From NCBI GenBank assembly GCA_903930745.1, contig CAIYZX010000590.1, positions 1 through 5,969 of the forward strand: DNA of 5,969 nucleotides, in the 5' to 3' direction. Shown piece by piece: positions 1 through 5,969 of the stretch. Under the pieces are notes generated by a model, which made no database searches, was not told where the DNA came from, and saw only the letters and a program-made list of their open reading frames with translations. Made by a program: the position numbers and the translations under genes. Origin of the DNA: an uncultured Chloroflexota bacterium. GTDB taxonomy: Bacteria > Chloroflexota > Limnocylindria > Limnocylindrales > CSP1-4. Position 1 is the stretch's first letter. The number at the start of each line of letters is the position of its first letter.

Positions 1-3000
1 GAGCTCAAGGAGCTCTTCCGGTCCGAGGACGGGTCGTTCGAGATGCTCCTGATCAACCTCAACGTGGCGGACGCGGGCGACGCCGCCAAGGCCGTGGTGG
101 GGCTCCTGCGCGAGCACCTCACGGAGACCACCCCGCAGGGCCTTGAGGTCCACGTGACGGGCGCCTCCGCCATCAGCTCCGACTACCTCGAGGCCGTCCA
201 GGCCGGCACGGACAGCACCACGGTGATCACGGTCGTCCTGGTGATCCTCGTCCTCCTCGCCATCTACCGCGCGCCGCTCGCGGCCCTCATCCCGCTCCTC
301 ACCATCGGCGTCGCGTTCGCCGTCTCGCGCGGCATCCTGGGCTTCCTCGCCGAGGCCGGCTGGCAGGTCAGCTCCACGCTCGCCACGTTCCTCGTGGTCA
401 TGGTCTTCGGCGTGGGCACGGACTACGCGATCTTCCTGATCTCCCGCTATCGCGAGGAGGTTGGGCACGAGACGGACTGGCATGACGCGGCCCGGATCAC
501 GGTGCGGCGCATCGGCGCGGTCATCGCGGCATCGGCCGGCACCGTCATCGTGGGCATGGTGGCGATGGGCGTGGGCGACTTCCAGATGATCGCCAGCATG
601 GGCCCGGGCATCGCGATCGCCGTGGCCATCACGCTGTTCGCGAACCTCACCCTGTCCCCGTCCCTGCTGTCGATCTTCGGCCACTACCTCTTCTGGCCGC
701 TCCACACCCGCGAGAAGCACGAGGGCGAGCCGCGCGGCTTCTTCGCGGCCCTGGCGGGCATGGTCAGCCGGCACCCGGGCATCACCACCGTCCTCATGAC
801 GGCGCTGCTCCTGGCACCCGCGCTCTACCTGCCGCACACCAAGTCCAACTTCGACGTCCTGGCGGATCTCCCGGCCACCGCGGACTCGCGCGTTGGCTAC
901 AAGCAGATCGCGGACAGCCTGGGCGAGGACAAGCTGGTCCAGTCCACGGCCATGGTGGCCACGAACGACGGGTCCAGCGTCATGACCCCGGCGCAGCTCG
1001 CCCGCCTCCGCGACCTGATGGTCAGCCTGCACGAGAAGGGCGGGATGGCCACGACGACCTCGATCGTCACGCCCGAAGGCGACACCGTGGTGCCCGATGG
1101 CTTCACGCCGTCGAAGACGCTGGCGACGATCGGCGACGGGTTCGCGGGCGACGACAACGGCGATTCCGGCAGCAGCTCCGGCAGCGGCGACAGCGGCGGC
1201 AAGGGCAACTCGCTCCTGGACGACGAGGTCAAGGACGGACTCAACCAGGCCCTGGACTACGTGAACGGCTTGGGCGTCGCGTTCCCGGACGTGGCCGCCG
1301 GCACCTCGTTCCGCGAGGCCCGTGCGGGCGTGGAGCGGGCCCTCAAGGTGGTCCAGCGCGTGCGCGACCGCAGCGTCCTCTCCACCCAGCTGCGCACCCT
1401 CGCGTCCAGCATCACGGACCCGGCCAACGCCGCATCGAGCACCGGCTCCAGCACCGGCTCCGGCGACAGCTCCGGCGACGCCCAGGGCGACACCCTGATG
1501 TCCGACTACCTGGCCGAGCTTGGCACCGCCTTCCCCGAGGTCCGCTCGCTCCCGGCCTACGCGGACGCGGTGGCCGCCGCCCGATCCCTGGAGCAGGACG
1601 CCTCCGTTGGCGCCGCCCTGGATCTCGCCAAGGCGTATCGCGCCCTCGCGGACCACTTCGAGGGCTCCGGCGCGGTCCTCTCCCCGGAGAGCCTCTCCTC
1701 CACGGCCGATGCCAAGGAGATCAAGGCCGAGGCCACGGCCGCCTTCGACGCCCTCCCCGCCCTCTTCACGTCCCTCTCGGACGTCTTCGCCTCGCGCCCG
1801 GACGACATCTGGATCCCCACGAGCCTCACGGGCGATGACGCGGAGAAGCTCCAGGACGCCATCGACGCCTTCGTCTCGAAGGACGGCTCCGCCACCCGCT
1901 TCTACCTGACCTCCGCCAGCAAGCCGTACAGCGGCGGCGCGTTCGAGGTCATCCGCCAGGCCCGCGTGGTCATGGCCGGGGCCGCCCCGTCCTTCGGGCC
2001 GCGCGCGGAGATGTACATCGGCGGGCCCATCGCGCAGTTCACGGACGTCCAGGACGTCCTGGGCGCGGACTTCCAGAAGGTGGGCATCCTCACCGTCCTG
2101 GGCATCCTCATCGTGCTCATCGTGCTGCTGCGCGCGATCGTGGCCCCGCTGTACCTCGTGGCCACGGTCATCGTGTCGTACGGGTCCACCATCGGCATCA
2201 CCGCCTTCCTCTTCCAGGAGGTCCTGGGCCAGGCCGGCATCAGCCCGTACCTGCCGCTGATGGTCTTCGTGCTCCTGGTTGCGCTTGGCAGCGACTACAA
2301 CATCTTCCTGATGCACCGCGTGCGCGAGGAGGCCGAGCGCCTGCCGATGCGCGACGCCGTCCGAATCGCCTCCGGCCACACCGGCGCCGTGATCACGTCA
2401 GCGGGCCTGATCCTCGCGGGCACGTTCGGCTCCATGGTCACGGCACCGCTCACCATCCTGTTCCAGGTGGGGACCGCGGTGGCGATCGGCGTGCTCATCG
2501 ACACGTTCCTCGTCCGCTCCATCCTCGTGCCTGCGATCACGGCGCTCGTGGGCGACAAGGCCTGGTGGCCGTCCGGGTCCGCGCTCCTGCATCCGCAGGG
2601 CGTGCCCGCGGGGTCGCCCGAAGCGCTGCCCGCGCCCGGGGGCTCGCCGGTGCCGTTGGGTTCGCCGCTGGGGTCGCCGGTTCCAGCCGGGATCGCCGCC
2701 ACGTGGGCGCTTGGCCTGGACGAGACCGATGCCGATGTCGTCGCCGCGGCCGCCGCCGCGGGCCTGACGCAGGGGGCGCTCGCGCCGGTCACCGGTTCGG
2801 GCGCCGCTGCCGGTTCGTCGGTCGTTGCCGCGTCGGGCGCTGCCGGTTCGCCGGTCGCCGCTGCCTCGCCGGTCGCCGTCGGTTCGGCCGTCGCTGCCGC
2901 CGGTTCGCCCTTCGCCGTCGGTTCGGCCGCTGCCGCGTCCTCGGCCGTCGTCGTCGCGCCCGCCGCCCCGGTCGCCGTGGAGGGCTCCGGCCGCTCCATC

Positions 3001-5529
3001 CGCCGCCTCGCCGGTGCCGTGGGCCTCGCGATCCTCGTCCCCGCCTTCGTCGCGGGCCTCCTCACCTGGTCCCTGGGCGGGCAGGCCGCGAACCTCGCGG
3101 ACGTGCGTGCCGCCGTGGTCAACCTTGACGAGGGCGCCACCTACCCGGCCGCGGACGGAACCACCAGCCAGCTCGCGCTGGGCACGGACCTCGCGGGCTC
3201 CCTGACCGTCGCGGACGGCGACGCCGGCTTCACCTGGGAGACCGCCACGGCCGATGACGCCGCCGCGGGCCTCAGGGACGGCACGTACGCCGCGGTCCTC
3301 ACGATCCCCGCGGACTTCTCGCGGACCGTGGCCGCCCTGCGCGCGGACCAGACCGGCGCCGCTCCCAAGGCCACGCTGAACCTGGCCACGGACGATGCAT
3401 CGTCCGCCCAGCTGGGTGCGGCCGCCCGATCCATCTCGGCAGCCATCTCCGCCACCACCGCGCGCGGCATCACCGCCTCCTACGTGGACGACACGCTCCT
3501 CGCGGTCACCGGCGCCAAGGCCGCGGTCCAGGCCGCCGCCACGCAGGCGCAGGACGTCAACGGCCAGGCGGGCGATCTCTCCAACAACGCCCTGGGCGTC
3601 AAGGTGGTCGCGGGCCAGATGGTCGCGGGCCTCCAGCAGTTCGCCGACGGCATCGCGGACTCCACCGATGGCACGGACAAGCTCATCTCCGGCACCGCGG
3701 ACCTCGCGGACGGCGTGAACCAGCTCGCGGACGGCGCGGACGAGCTGGCGAGCGGTGCGAAGCAGGCGTCCGATGGGGCCGCGAGCCTCGCCACGGGCGC
3801 CCAGCAGCTGGCCGATGGCCTCGCCGCGCTTGACGGGTCCACCGCCGCGCTGCCGGCCCAGGCGTCTGCGCTCGCCACGGGCGTCGCCGGGATCGCCAGC
3901 GGCACCGCGGACCTCTCCACGGGCATCTCCGCCCTGGCCATGGGCCTGCAGACGATGGCCACGCAGACCACCGGGTACGGGGCCAGCGTCACGGCGCTCG
4001 ATGCCGGTGCGCAGGACCTCGCGACCGGCGCGTCCGGGCTCGCGTCCGGTGCCGCGGCGGCGGATTCGGCGGCCACCTCCCTGGCGGCCGGGGCCTCGTC
4101 CGCCGCGAGCGGCGTCAGCTCGTACGTCGCCGGCGTCTCCTCGCTCTCCTCCTCGTGCCTCGCGTCCGGCGCGGCGCCCGCGTTCTGCACGCAGCTCGCC
4201 AACCTCGCCGCGTCCGGCACGTCCGTCGCCTCGGGCGTCTCGGACATCGCCACCGGGCTCACGGGCCTCACCACCGCAACGTCCGGGCTCGCGTCCGGCG
4301 CGTCCGATCTCGCCACCGGTGCCGCGGGCCTCGCAACGGGCACGCAGCAGCTGGCCGCTGGCGGCGCGGCGCTGGAAGGGGGCATCGCCTCCTCCGCGTC
4401 CGGCGCGTCGGACCTCGCCGATGGCGCGTCGCAGCTCGCCACGGGCGCCGCGGCCGCGGCCACCGGGACGCAGCAGCTGGCCGATGGCATGCCGGCCCTC
4501 GCGTCCGGGATCTCGGATCTCGCAGACGGCGGGGCGGGTCTCGCCGCGGGTGTCGCCTCGTACGCCGCGGGCATGAAGGCCCTCGCGGGCGGGGCCGCGG
4601 ACCTGGCCACCGGTGCCGGGACGGCCGCGGACGGCGCCCAGCAGCTGGCCGATGGCACCGCCGGTGCCGCCGACACCACCACGCAGCTCACGGACGCGGT
4701 GAACACCGCGAAGGACGCCGCGAAGCTCGTCCAGACGCAGACCGGGAACCTGGCCGATGCCACGGACACCCTCGGCAGCGCCGCCAAGGACCTCGCGGAC
4801 AGCCTGTCCGGCGCCGCAGCCTCGCTGGGCTCGTACGATGCGGCCACGCGCGAGAAGCTGGGTGCCCAGGCCGCCGATCCGGTGCGCCTGGAGACCGGAG
4901 TGGTGGATGTGGCGGCCGCGGCCGATGCGGGCCTCGCGCCGTTCCTCCTCCCCATCGCCATCTGGCTGGGCGTGCTGGGCGCGTTCCTCGTGCTGCCGGG
5001 CCTCTGGTGGGCAGGGTCGCGCGGGTTCGGGTCCGCCACGGCGGTCTCGTTCGGCGCTGCCGGCACGGTCGCCATGGGCGGCGCGCTGCTGGCGGCCGCG
5101 GTCCTTCGGGTCCTGGTTGGCGTGTCTGTGGCCAGCCTGCCGATGCTCGCCGCGTTCGCCGTCCTCTCCGCCCTCGCGTTCACCGCGGTGGTCCAGGCGC
5201 TGGTCGCGCTGCTGGGCCAGCGGGGCTGGCTGGTGGCCATGCTCCTGCTCGTGGTCCAGGCCGCGGCGGCGGGGTACCCGTACAGCCCGTCCGCGATGCC
5301 CGGGTTCGTGGCGGCGATCCACCCGTTCCTGCCGATGAGCTACGCCGTGGATGCGCTCCGCGGTGCCATCAGCGGCGGCTCGTGGAGCCCGATGCTGGAC
5401 ACGGCGTTCCTGGTGGGCACGCTCACGCTGGGGCTCATCGTGACGCTCGCGGCCGCCGCGGGCTCTGCGATGCGCGGCACGGCGGGCACGGTCCAGGCGC
5501 ACGGGGCGGGGGCCGGCGCCGCCGCCTGA
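1..5529 (+). CDS. MMPL/RND transporter fused to a YhgE/Pip-type heptad-repeat membrane protein (5' end missing)
   Basis: Likely a proton-driven exporter of lipid or envelope material in the cytoplasmic membrane; substrate unknown. Residues are counted from the first visible codon. Seen: the end of the first extracytoplasmic domain (1-70); a membrane bundle from about 74 to 295 with GVGTDY (Asp141-Tyr142); a long second extracytoplasmic loop (about 296-690); a second bundle (about 694-850) with GSDYNIF (Asp765-Tyr766); the typical MMPL ending GDKAWWPS at 858. A low-complexity linker (859-997) leads to a basic RSIRR and a membrane segment (about 1004-1025), then VVNLDEG (1039-1045) and IPADFS (1102-1107), both typical of the YhgE/Pip N-terminus. 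Next come xxxLxxG heptads (1210-1552), then five or six membrane segments with IAIWLG and PFLPMSYAVDALR (1775-1787), typical of the YhgE C-terminus. In MmpL3 the paired Asp-Tyr residues relay protons. The frame is open from base 1; the ATG at 43 lies inside a domain and has no ribosome binding site, so it is not the start. TM1 and most of the first loop are missing. Family calls are firm; the function is inferred. Confidence 0.93.
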   Translation, partial: ELKELFRSEDGSFEMLLINLNVADAGDAAKAVVGLLREHLTETTPQGLEVHVTGASAISSDYLEAVQAGTDSTTVITVVLVILVLLAIYRAPLAALIPLLTIGVAFAVSRGILGFLAEAGWQVSSTLATFLVVMVFGVGTDYAIFLISRYREEVGHETDWHDAARITVRRIGAVIAASAGTVIVGMVAMGVGDFQMIASMGPGIAIAVAITLFANLTLSPSLLSIFGHYLFWPLHTREKHEGEPRGFFAALAGMVSRHPGITTVLMTALLLAPALYLPHTKSNFDVLADLPATADSRVGYKQIADSLGEDKLVQSTAMVATNDGSSVMTPAQLARLRDLMVSLHEKGGMATTTSIVTPEGDTVVPDGFTPSKTLATIGDGFAGDDNGDSGSSSGSGDSGGKGNSLLDDEVKDGLNQALDYVNGLGVAFPDVAAGTSFREARAGVERALKVVQRVRDRSVLSTQLRTLASSITDPANAASSTGSSTGSGDSSGDAQGDTLMSDYLAELGTAFPEVRSLPAYADAVAAARSLEQDASVGAALDLAKAYRALADHFEGSGAVLSPESLSSTADAKEIKAEATAAFDALPALFTSLSDVFASRPDDIWIPTSLTGDDAEKLQDAIDAFVSKDGSATRFYLTSASKPYSGGAFEVIRQARVVMAGAAPSFGPRAEMYIGGPIAQFTDVQDVLGADFQKVGILTVLGILIVLIVLLRAIVAPLYLVATVIVSYGSTIGITAFLFQEVLGQAGISPYLPLMVFVLLVALGSDYNIFLMHRVREEAERLPMRDAVRIASGHTGAVITSAGLILAGTFGSMVTAPLTILFQVGTAVAIGVLIDTFLVRSILVPAITALVGDKAWWPSGSALLHPQGVPAGSPEALPAPGGSPVPLGSPLGSPVPAGIAATWALGLDETDADVVAAAAAAGLTQGALAPVTGSGAAAGSSVVAASGAAGSPVAAASPVAVGSAVAAAGSPFAVGSAAAASSAVVVAPAAPVAVEGSGRSIRRLAGAVGLAILVPAFVAGLLTWSLGGQAANLADVRAAVVNLDEGATYPAADGTTSQLALGTDLAGSLTVADGDAGFTWETATADDAAAGLRDGTYAAVLTIPADFSRTVAALRADQTGAAPKATLNLATDDASSAQLGAAARSISAAISATTARGITASYVDDTLLAVTGAKAAVQAAATQAQDVNGQAGDLSNNALGVKVVAGQMVAGLQQFADGIADSTDGTDKLISGTADLADGVNQLADGADELASGAKQASDGAASLATGAQQLADGLAALDGSTAALPAQASALATGVAGIASGTADLSTGISALAMGLQTMATQTTGYGASVTALDAGAQDLATGASGLASGAAAADSAATSLAAGASSAASGVSSYVAGVSSLSSSCLASGAAPAFCTQLANLAASGTSVASGVSDIATGLTGLTTATSGLASGASDLATGAAGLATGTQQLAAGGAALEGGIASSASGASDLADGASQLATGAAAAATGTQQLADGMPALASGISDLADGGAGLAAGVASYAAGMKALAGGAADLATGAGTAADGAQQLADGTAGAADTTTQLTDAVNTAKDAAKLVQTQTGNLADATDTLGSAAKDLADSLSGAAASLGSYDAATREKLGAQAADPVRLETGVVDVAAAADAGLAPFLLPIAIWLGVLGAFLVLPGLWWAGSRGFGSATAVSFGAAGTVAMGGALLAAAVLRVLVGVSVASLPMLAAFAVLSALAFTAVVQALVALLGQRGWLVAMLLLVVQAAAAGYPYSPSAMPGFVAAIHPFLPMSYAVDALRGAISGGSWSPMLDTAFLVGTLTLGLIVTLAAAAGSAMRGTAGTVQAHGAGAGAAA
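1147..1542 (+). repeat. Duplicated Gly/Ser-linker plus helical module in the pump's second extracytoplasmic loop
   Basis: Inside the transporter half, two Gly/Ser/Asp-rich stretches (1147-1209 and 1432-1491) are each followed by a similar box: DYVNGLGVAFPDV at 1255-1293 and DYLAELGTAFPEV at 1504-1542, which share 8 of 13 residues. Each box is followed by an Ala/Arg-rich segment that looks helical. The DNA copies have diverged, so the duplication is old or reflects a repeated helical fold. The loop is roughly 400 residues, long for a YdfJ-like MMPL protein, and this region supplies much of the extra length. Role unknown. Confidence 0.55.
2575..2991 (+). repeat. Low-complexity Gly/Ser/Pro/Ala/Val interdomain linker with internal repeats
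   Basis: About 139 residues join the transporter and YhgE halves. The first part has repeated GSP units (2611-2691). A short segment at 2701-2750 (TWALGLDETDADVV) is the only ordinary-looking sequence. The rest is built of AGSPV/AVGSA units. At DNA level the 18-mer TCGCCGTCGGTTCGGCCG occurs at 2873-2890 and again at 2912-2929, 13 codons apart. The 13-mer TCGCCGGTCGCCG occurs at 2848-2860 and 2866-2878. Gly-Ser is written mostly GGT TCG here, whereas the rest of the gene prefers GGC with TCC or AGC. The linker is predicted to be cytoplasmic, because the MMPL part ends inside and the basic RSIRR precedes the next membrane segment. Confidence 0.8.
3628..4656 (+). repeat. xxxLxxG heptad-repeat array of the YhgE/Pip extracellular domain
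   Basis: Glycine recurs every 7 residues (21 bases), usually as xxxLAxG with x being D, S or T before Gly (ADELASG, AQQLADG, ASDLATG). This is the Leu-x-x-Gly heptad known from YhgE/Pip and EsaA-like proteins. The register is unbroken from 3628 to 4132 (20 of 25 sites are Gly) and again from 4234 to 4654 (20 of 21 sites are Gly). The two blocks are out of phase by one residue across a 33-residue break (4135-4233) with cysteines at 4156 and 4186. The 18-base string CAGCAGCTGGCCGATGGC occurs exactly at 3802-3819, 4471-4488 and 4639-4656. The array should lie outside the membrane, between the first and the later YhgE membrane segments, and form a coiled-coil-like rod. Confidence 0.9.
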
Positions 5530-5550
5530 CCCGGGGGCGCGCCCCTCGGG
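5530..5550 (+). terminator. All-GC hairpin immediately after the stop codon
   Basis: CCCG (5530-5533) pairs with CGGG (5547-5550) and GGGG (5534-5537) with CCCC (5542-5545), with T5546 bulged and CGCG as the loop. It starts at the base after the TGA (5527-5529). There is no T-run after it, so it is not a canonical intrinsic terminator. It could slow the polymerase or protect the 3' end of the mRNA ahead of the stronger terminator downstream. In such GC-rich DNA it could also be chance. Confidence 0.4.
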
Positions 5551-5583
5551 AGCTGGCCGGTCGCCCCACGGGAGGCCCCTCCA

Positions 5584-5732
5584 CAACGCAGAGTTGATGA
5601 AGCCCGGAGCGAGCGGGTGCACACCGCCCCTCGCTCCGGGTTTTCGCAACCCAGGGTTGAAGAACCCGGCTTCAGGGGGCCGAATCAGGGCCAGGACGGC
5701 GCCTCGTTCCGGGTTTCATCAACTGTGGGTTG
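5584..5732. repeat. Array of three related 30-base inverted/direct arms
   Basis: Arm a (5584-5613) and arm c (5703-5732) are inverted copies matching at 26 of 30 positions; two of the four mismatches would be G-U pairs in RNA. Arm b (5630-5659) is a direct copy of c (23 of 30) and partly complementary to a. Arm b ends in the near-perfect palindrome CAACCCAGGGTTG (5647-5659), and from there GAAGAACCCGG repeats the rightward orientation. The layout therefore reads as two overlapping palindromic units sharing that box. The second unit can fold as a long imperfect stem: CGCAACCCA (5645-5653) pairs with TGGGTTGCG (5726-5734), with further pairing inward to CCCGG (5665-5669) against CCGGG (5709-5713). 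This may be a duplicated terminator, a mobile palindromic intergenic element of REP type, or an operator cluster. Confidence 0.75.
5599..5645 (+). terminator. Strong intrinsic terminator
   Basis: CCCGGAGCGAG (5603-5613) and CTCGCTCCGGG (5630-5640) form a perfect 11-bp stem followed directly by TTTT (5641-5644). The GAAG before the stem can extend the pairing into the T-run. The 16-base loop contains the palindrome GTGCAC. It lies about 70 bases after the stop codon of the fusion gene and is well placed to end its transcript and insulate the next gene. The stem arms belong to a larger inverted-repeat array. Confidence 0.85.
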
Positions 5733-5734
5733 CG

Positions 5735-5877
5735 CCAGAGCCGGGAGCCGGGAGCGAGCACGCCGGCGCGCGAGGGTTCGCGGGTTCCTACGCACAAACG
5801 CGCGGTTCGCCGGTATCGAGCGCCTGCACAGGACGGCACGCTGCGGGTTTCGCCCGACACGGGGTTCGGGCGTCCCT
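5735..5877 (+). promoter_or_regulatory. Upstream region of the second gene; two overlapping hairpins, no clear promoter
   Basis: The promoter of the second gene should lie here, since a strong terminator precedes it, but no convincing -35/-10 pair is visible; TATCGA at 5814-5819 is only a weak -10 candidate. CGCCCGA (5851-5857) and TCGGGCG (5866-5872) form a perfect 7-bp hairpin with an 8-base loop that ends 5 bases before the ribosome binding site. CGGG (5844-5847) can instead pair with CCCG (5853-5856), which would exclude the first hairpin. GGTTCG recurs at 5775, 5804 and 5863. The hairpins may be chance in GC-rich DNA or a leader structure affecting translation. Confidence 0.3.
5738..5758. 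repeat. Short 7-base tandem repeat
   Basis: GAGCCGG occurs twice in tandem (5738-5744, 5745-5751), followed by the related GAGCGAG (5752-5758). The end, CCGGGAGCGAG, resembles the terminator arm CCCGGAGCGAG at 5603-5613, so it may be a decayed fragment of the same element. No function is evident. Confidence 0.5.
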
Positions 5878-5882
5878 GGGAG
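5878..5882 (+). promoter_or_regulatory. Ribosome binding site for the gene at 5892
   Basis: GGGAG lies 9 bases before the ATG at 5892, a normal spacing. This decides the start, because the frame stays open for some distance upstream with no comparable start and site. Confidence 0.7.
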
Positions 5883-5891
5883 CCCTCCGTC

Positions 5892-5969
5892 ATGTCCGCC
5901 CTGTCCACCGAGCCCACCGCGCCCGCGACCGCTGCCGAGCCCACCGCGCCCGCAGATCCCGCGCCCTCC
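5892..5969 (+). CDS. Start of an unidentified gene with a Pro/Ala/Thr-rich N-terminus (runs off the right edge)
   Basis: Only 26 codons are visible, starting MSALSTEPTAPATAAEPTAP and still rich in Pro and Ala at the window edge. The codons end mostly in G or C, as in the gene upstream. The 19-base string CCGAGCCCACCGCGCCCGC occurs at 5908-5926 and again at 5935-5953, giving two EPTAPA units 9 codons apart. There is no hydrophobic stretch, so no signal peptide or membrane segment is seen yet; such a start is usually a disordered cytoplasmic tail ahead of the real domain. It is transcribed in the same direction as the fusion gene but separated by a terminator, so it is probably a separate transcription unit. 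The protein family cannot be named. A regulator or transporter partner of the fusion protein is possible, but nothing visible shows it. Confidence 0.7.
   Translation, partial: MSALSTEPTAPATAAEPTAPADPAPS

Noticed and set aside
43..45. ATG as start of the transporter
   Set aside because: The frame is open back to base 1, no ribosome binding site precedes it, and the family needs TM1 and most of the first loop upstream.
2977..2979. GTG as a separate start for the YhgE/Pip part
   Set aside because: There is no ribosome binding site before it and no stop ending the MMPL part, so a single polypeptide is more likely.
3628..4656. CRISPR-like or non-coding tandem array
   Set aside because: The 21-base periodicity comes from degenerate protein heptads in frame; there are no identical repeats with unique spacers.
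4155..5597. Plus-strand Arg/Gly/His-rich open frame in another phase
   Set aside because: Composition is typical of a shifted frame of GC-rich DNA; the overlapping frame has clear YhgE/Pip motifs.
2398..5649. Very long minus-strand open frame (1083 codons)
   Set aside because: It is antisense to the well-supported fusion gene, Arg/Gly-rich with no recognisable domain, and begins inside the terminator array. Long antisense frames are expected where stop codons are rare in GC-rich DNA.
5771..5820. tRNA-like GGTTCG motifs
   Set aside because: No acceptor, D or anticodon stems can be built around them.
5672..5944. Minus-strand open frame of 90 codons
   Set aside because: It crosses the inverted repeats and the start and ribosome binding site of the gene at 5892, and its translation resembles no protein family.

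Overview
The window is very GC-rich and its codons end almost always in G or C. Together with the protein families present, this suggests a high-GC actinomycete, possibly Micrococcales; the genus cannot be named from the sequence.

Layout: (1) Positions 1-5529 are one uninterrupted plus-strand reading frame that is already open at the left edge, so the true start lies upstream. It encodes a giant membrane protein in which an MMPL/RND-type transporter (about 1-2574) is joined through a low-complexity Gly/Ser/Pro/Ala linker (about 2575-2991) to a complete YhgE/Pip-type protein (about 2992-5529). The YhgE/Pip part carries a long run of xxxLxxG heptads (3628-4656). (2) Positions 5530-5891 are a non-coding gap. 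It holds a GC hairpin at the stop codon, a strong intrinsic terminator, and an array of related inverted repeats. (3) A ribosome binding site and an ATG at 5892 start a second plus-strand gene that runs off the right edge after 26 Pro/Ala/Thr-rich codons; its function cannot be read.

How it may work: both halves of the transporter keep the Gly-rich Asp-Tyr motif used by RND/MMPL pumps for proton coupling. The MMPL part should end in the cytoplasm and the YhgE part should start there, so the linker is predicted to be cytoplasmic and the fusion is topologically consistent. The heptads fall into two in-phase blocks (24 and 20 heptad intervals) separated by a 33-residue break. That break holds the only two cysteines of the visible 1,842-residue protein. 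This fits a long extracellular hairpin rod with a disulfide-closed tip. My inference is a lipid or cell-envelope export machine that combines an RND pump with a wall-spanning stalk. The most notable observations are the fusion, the two-block rod with its cysteine tip, a duplicated module in the second extracytoplasmic loop of the pump, and the palindromic array after the gene.
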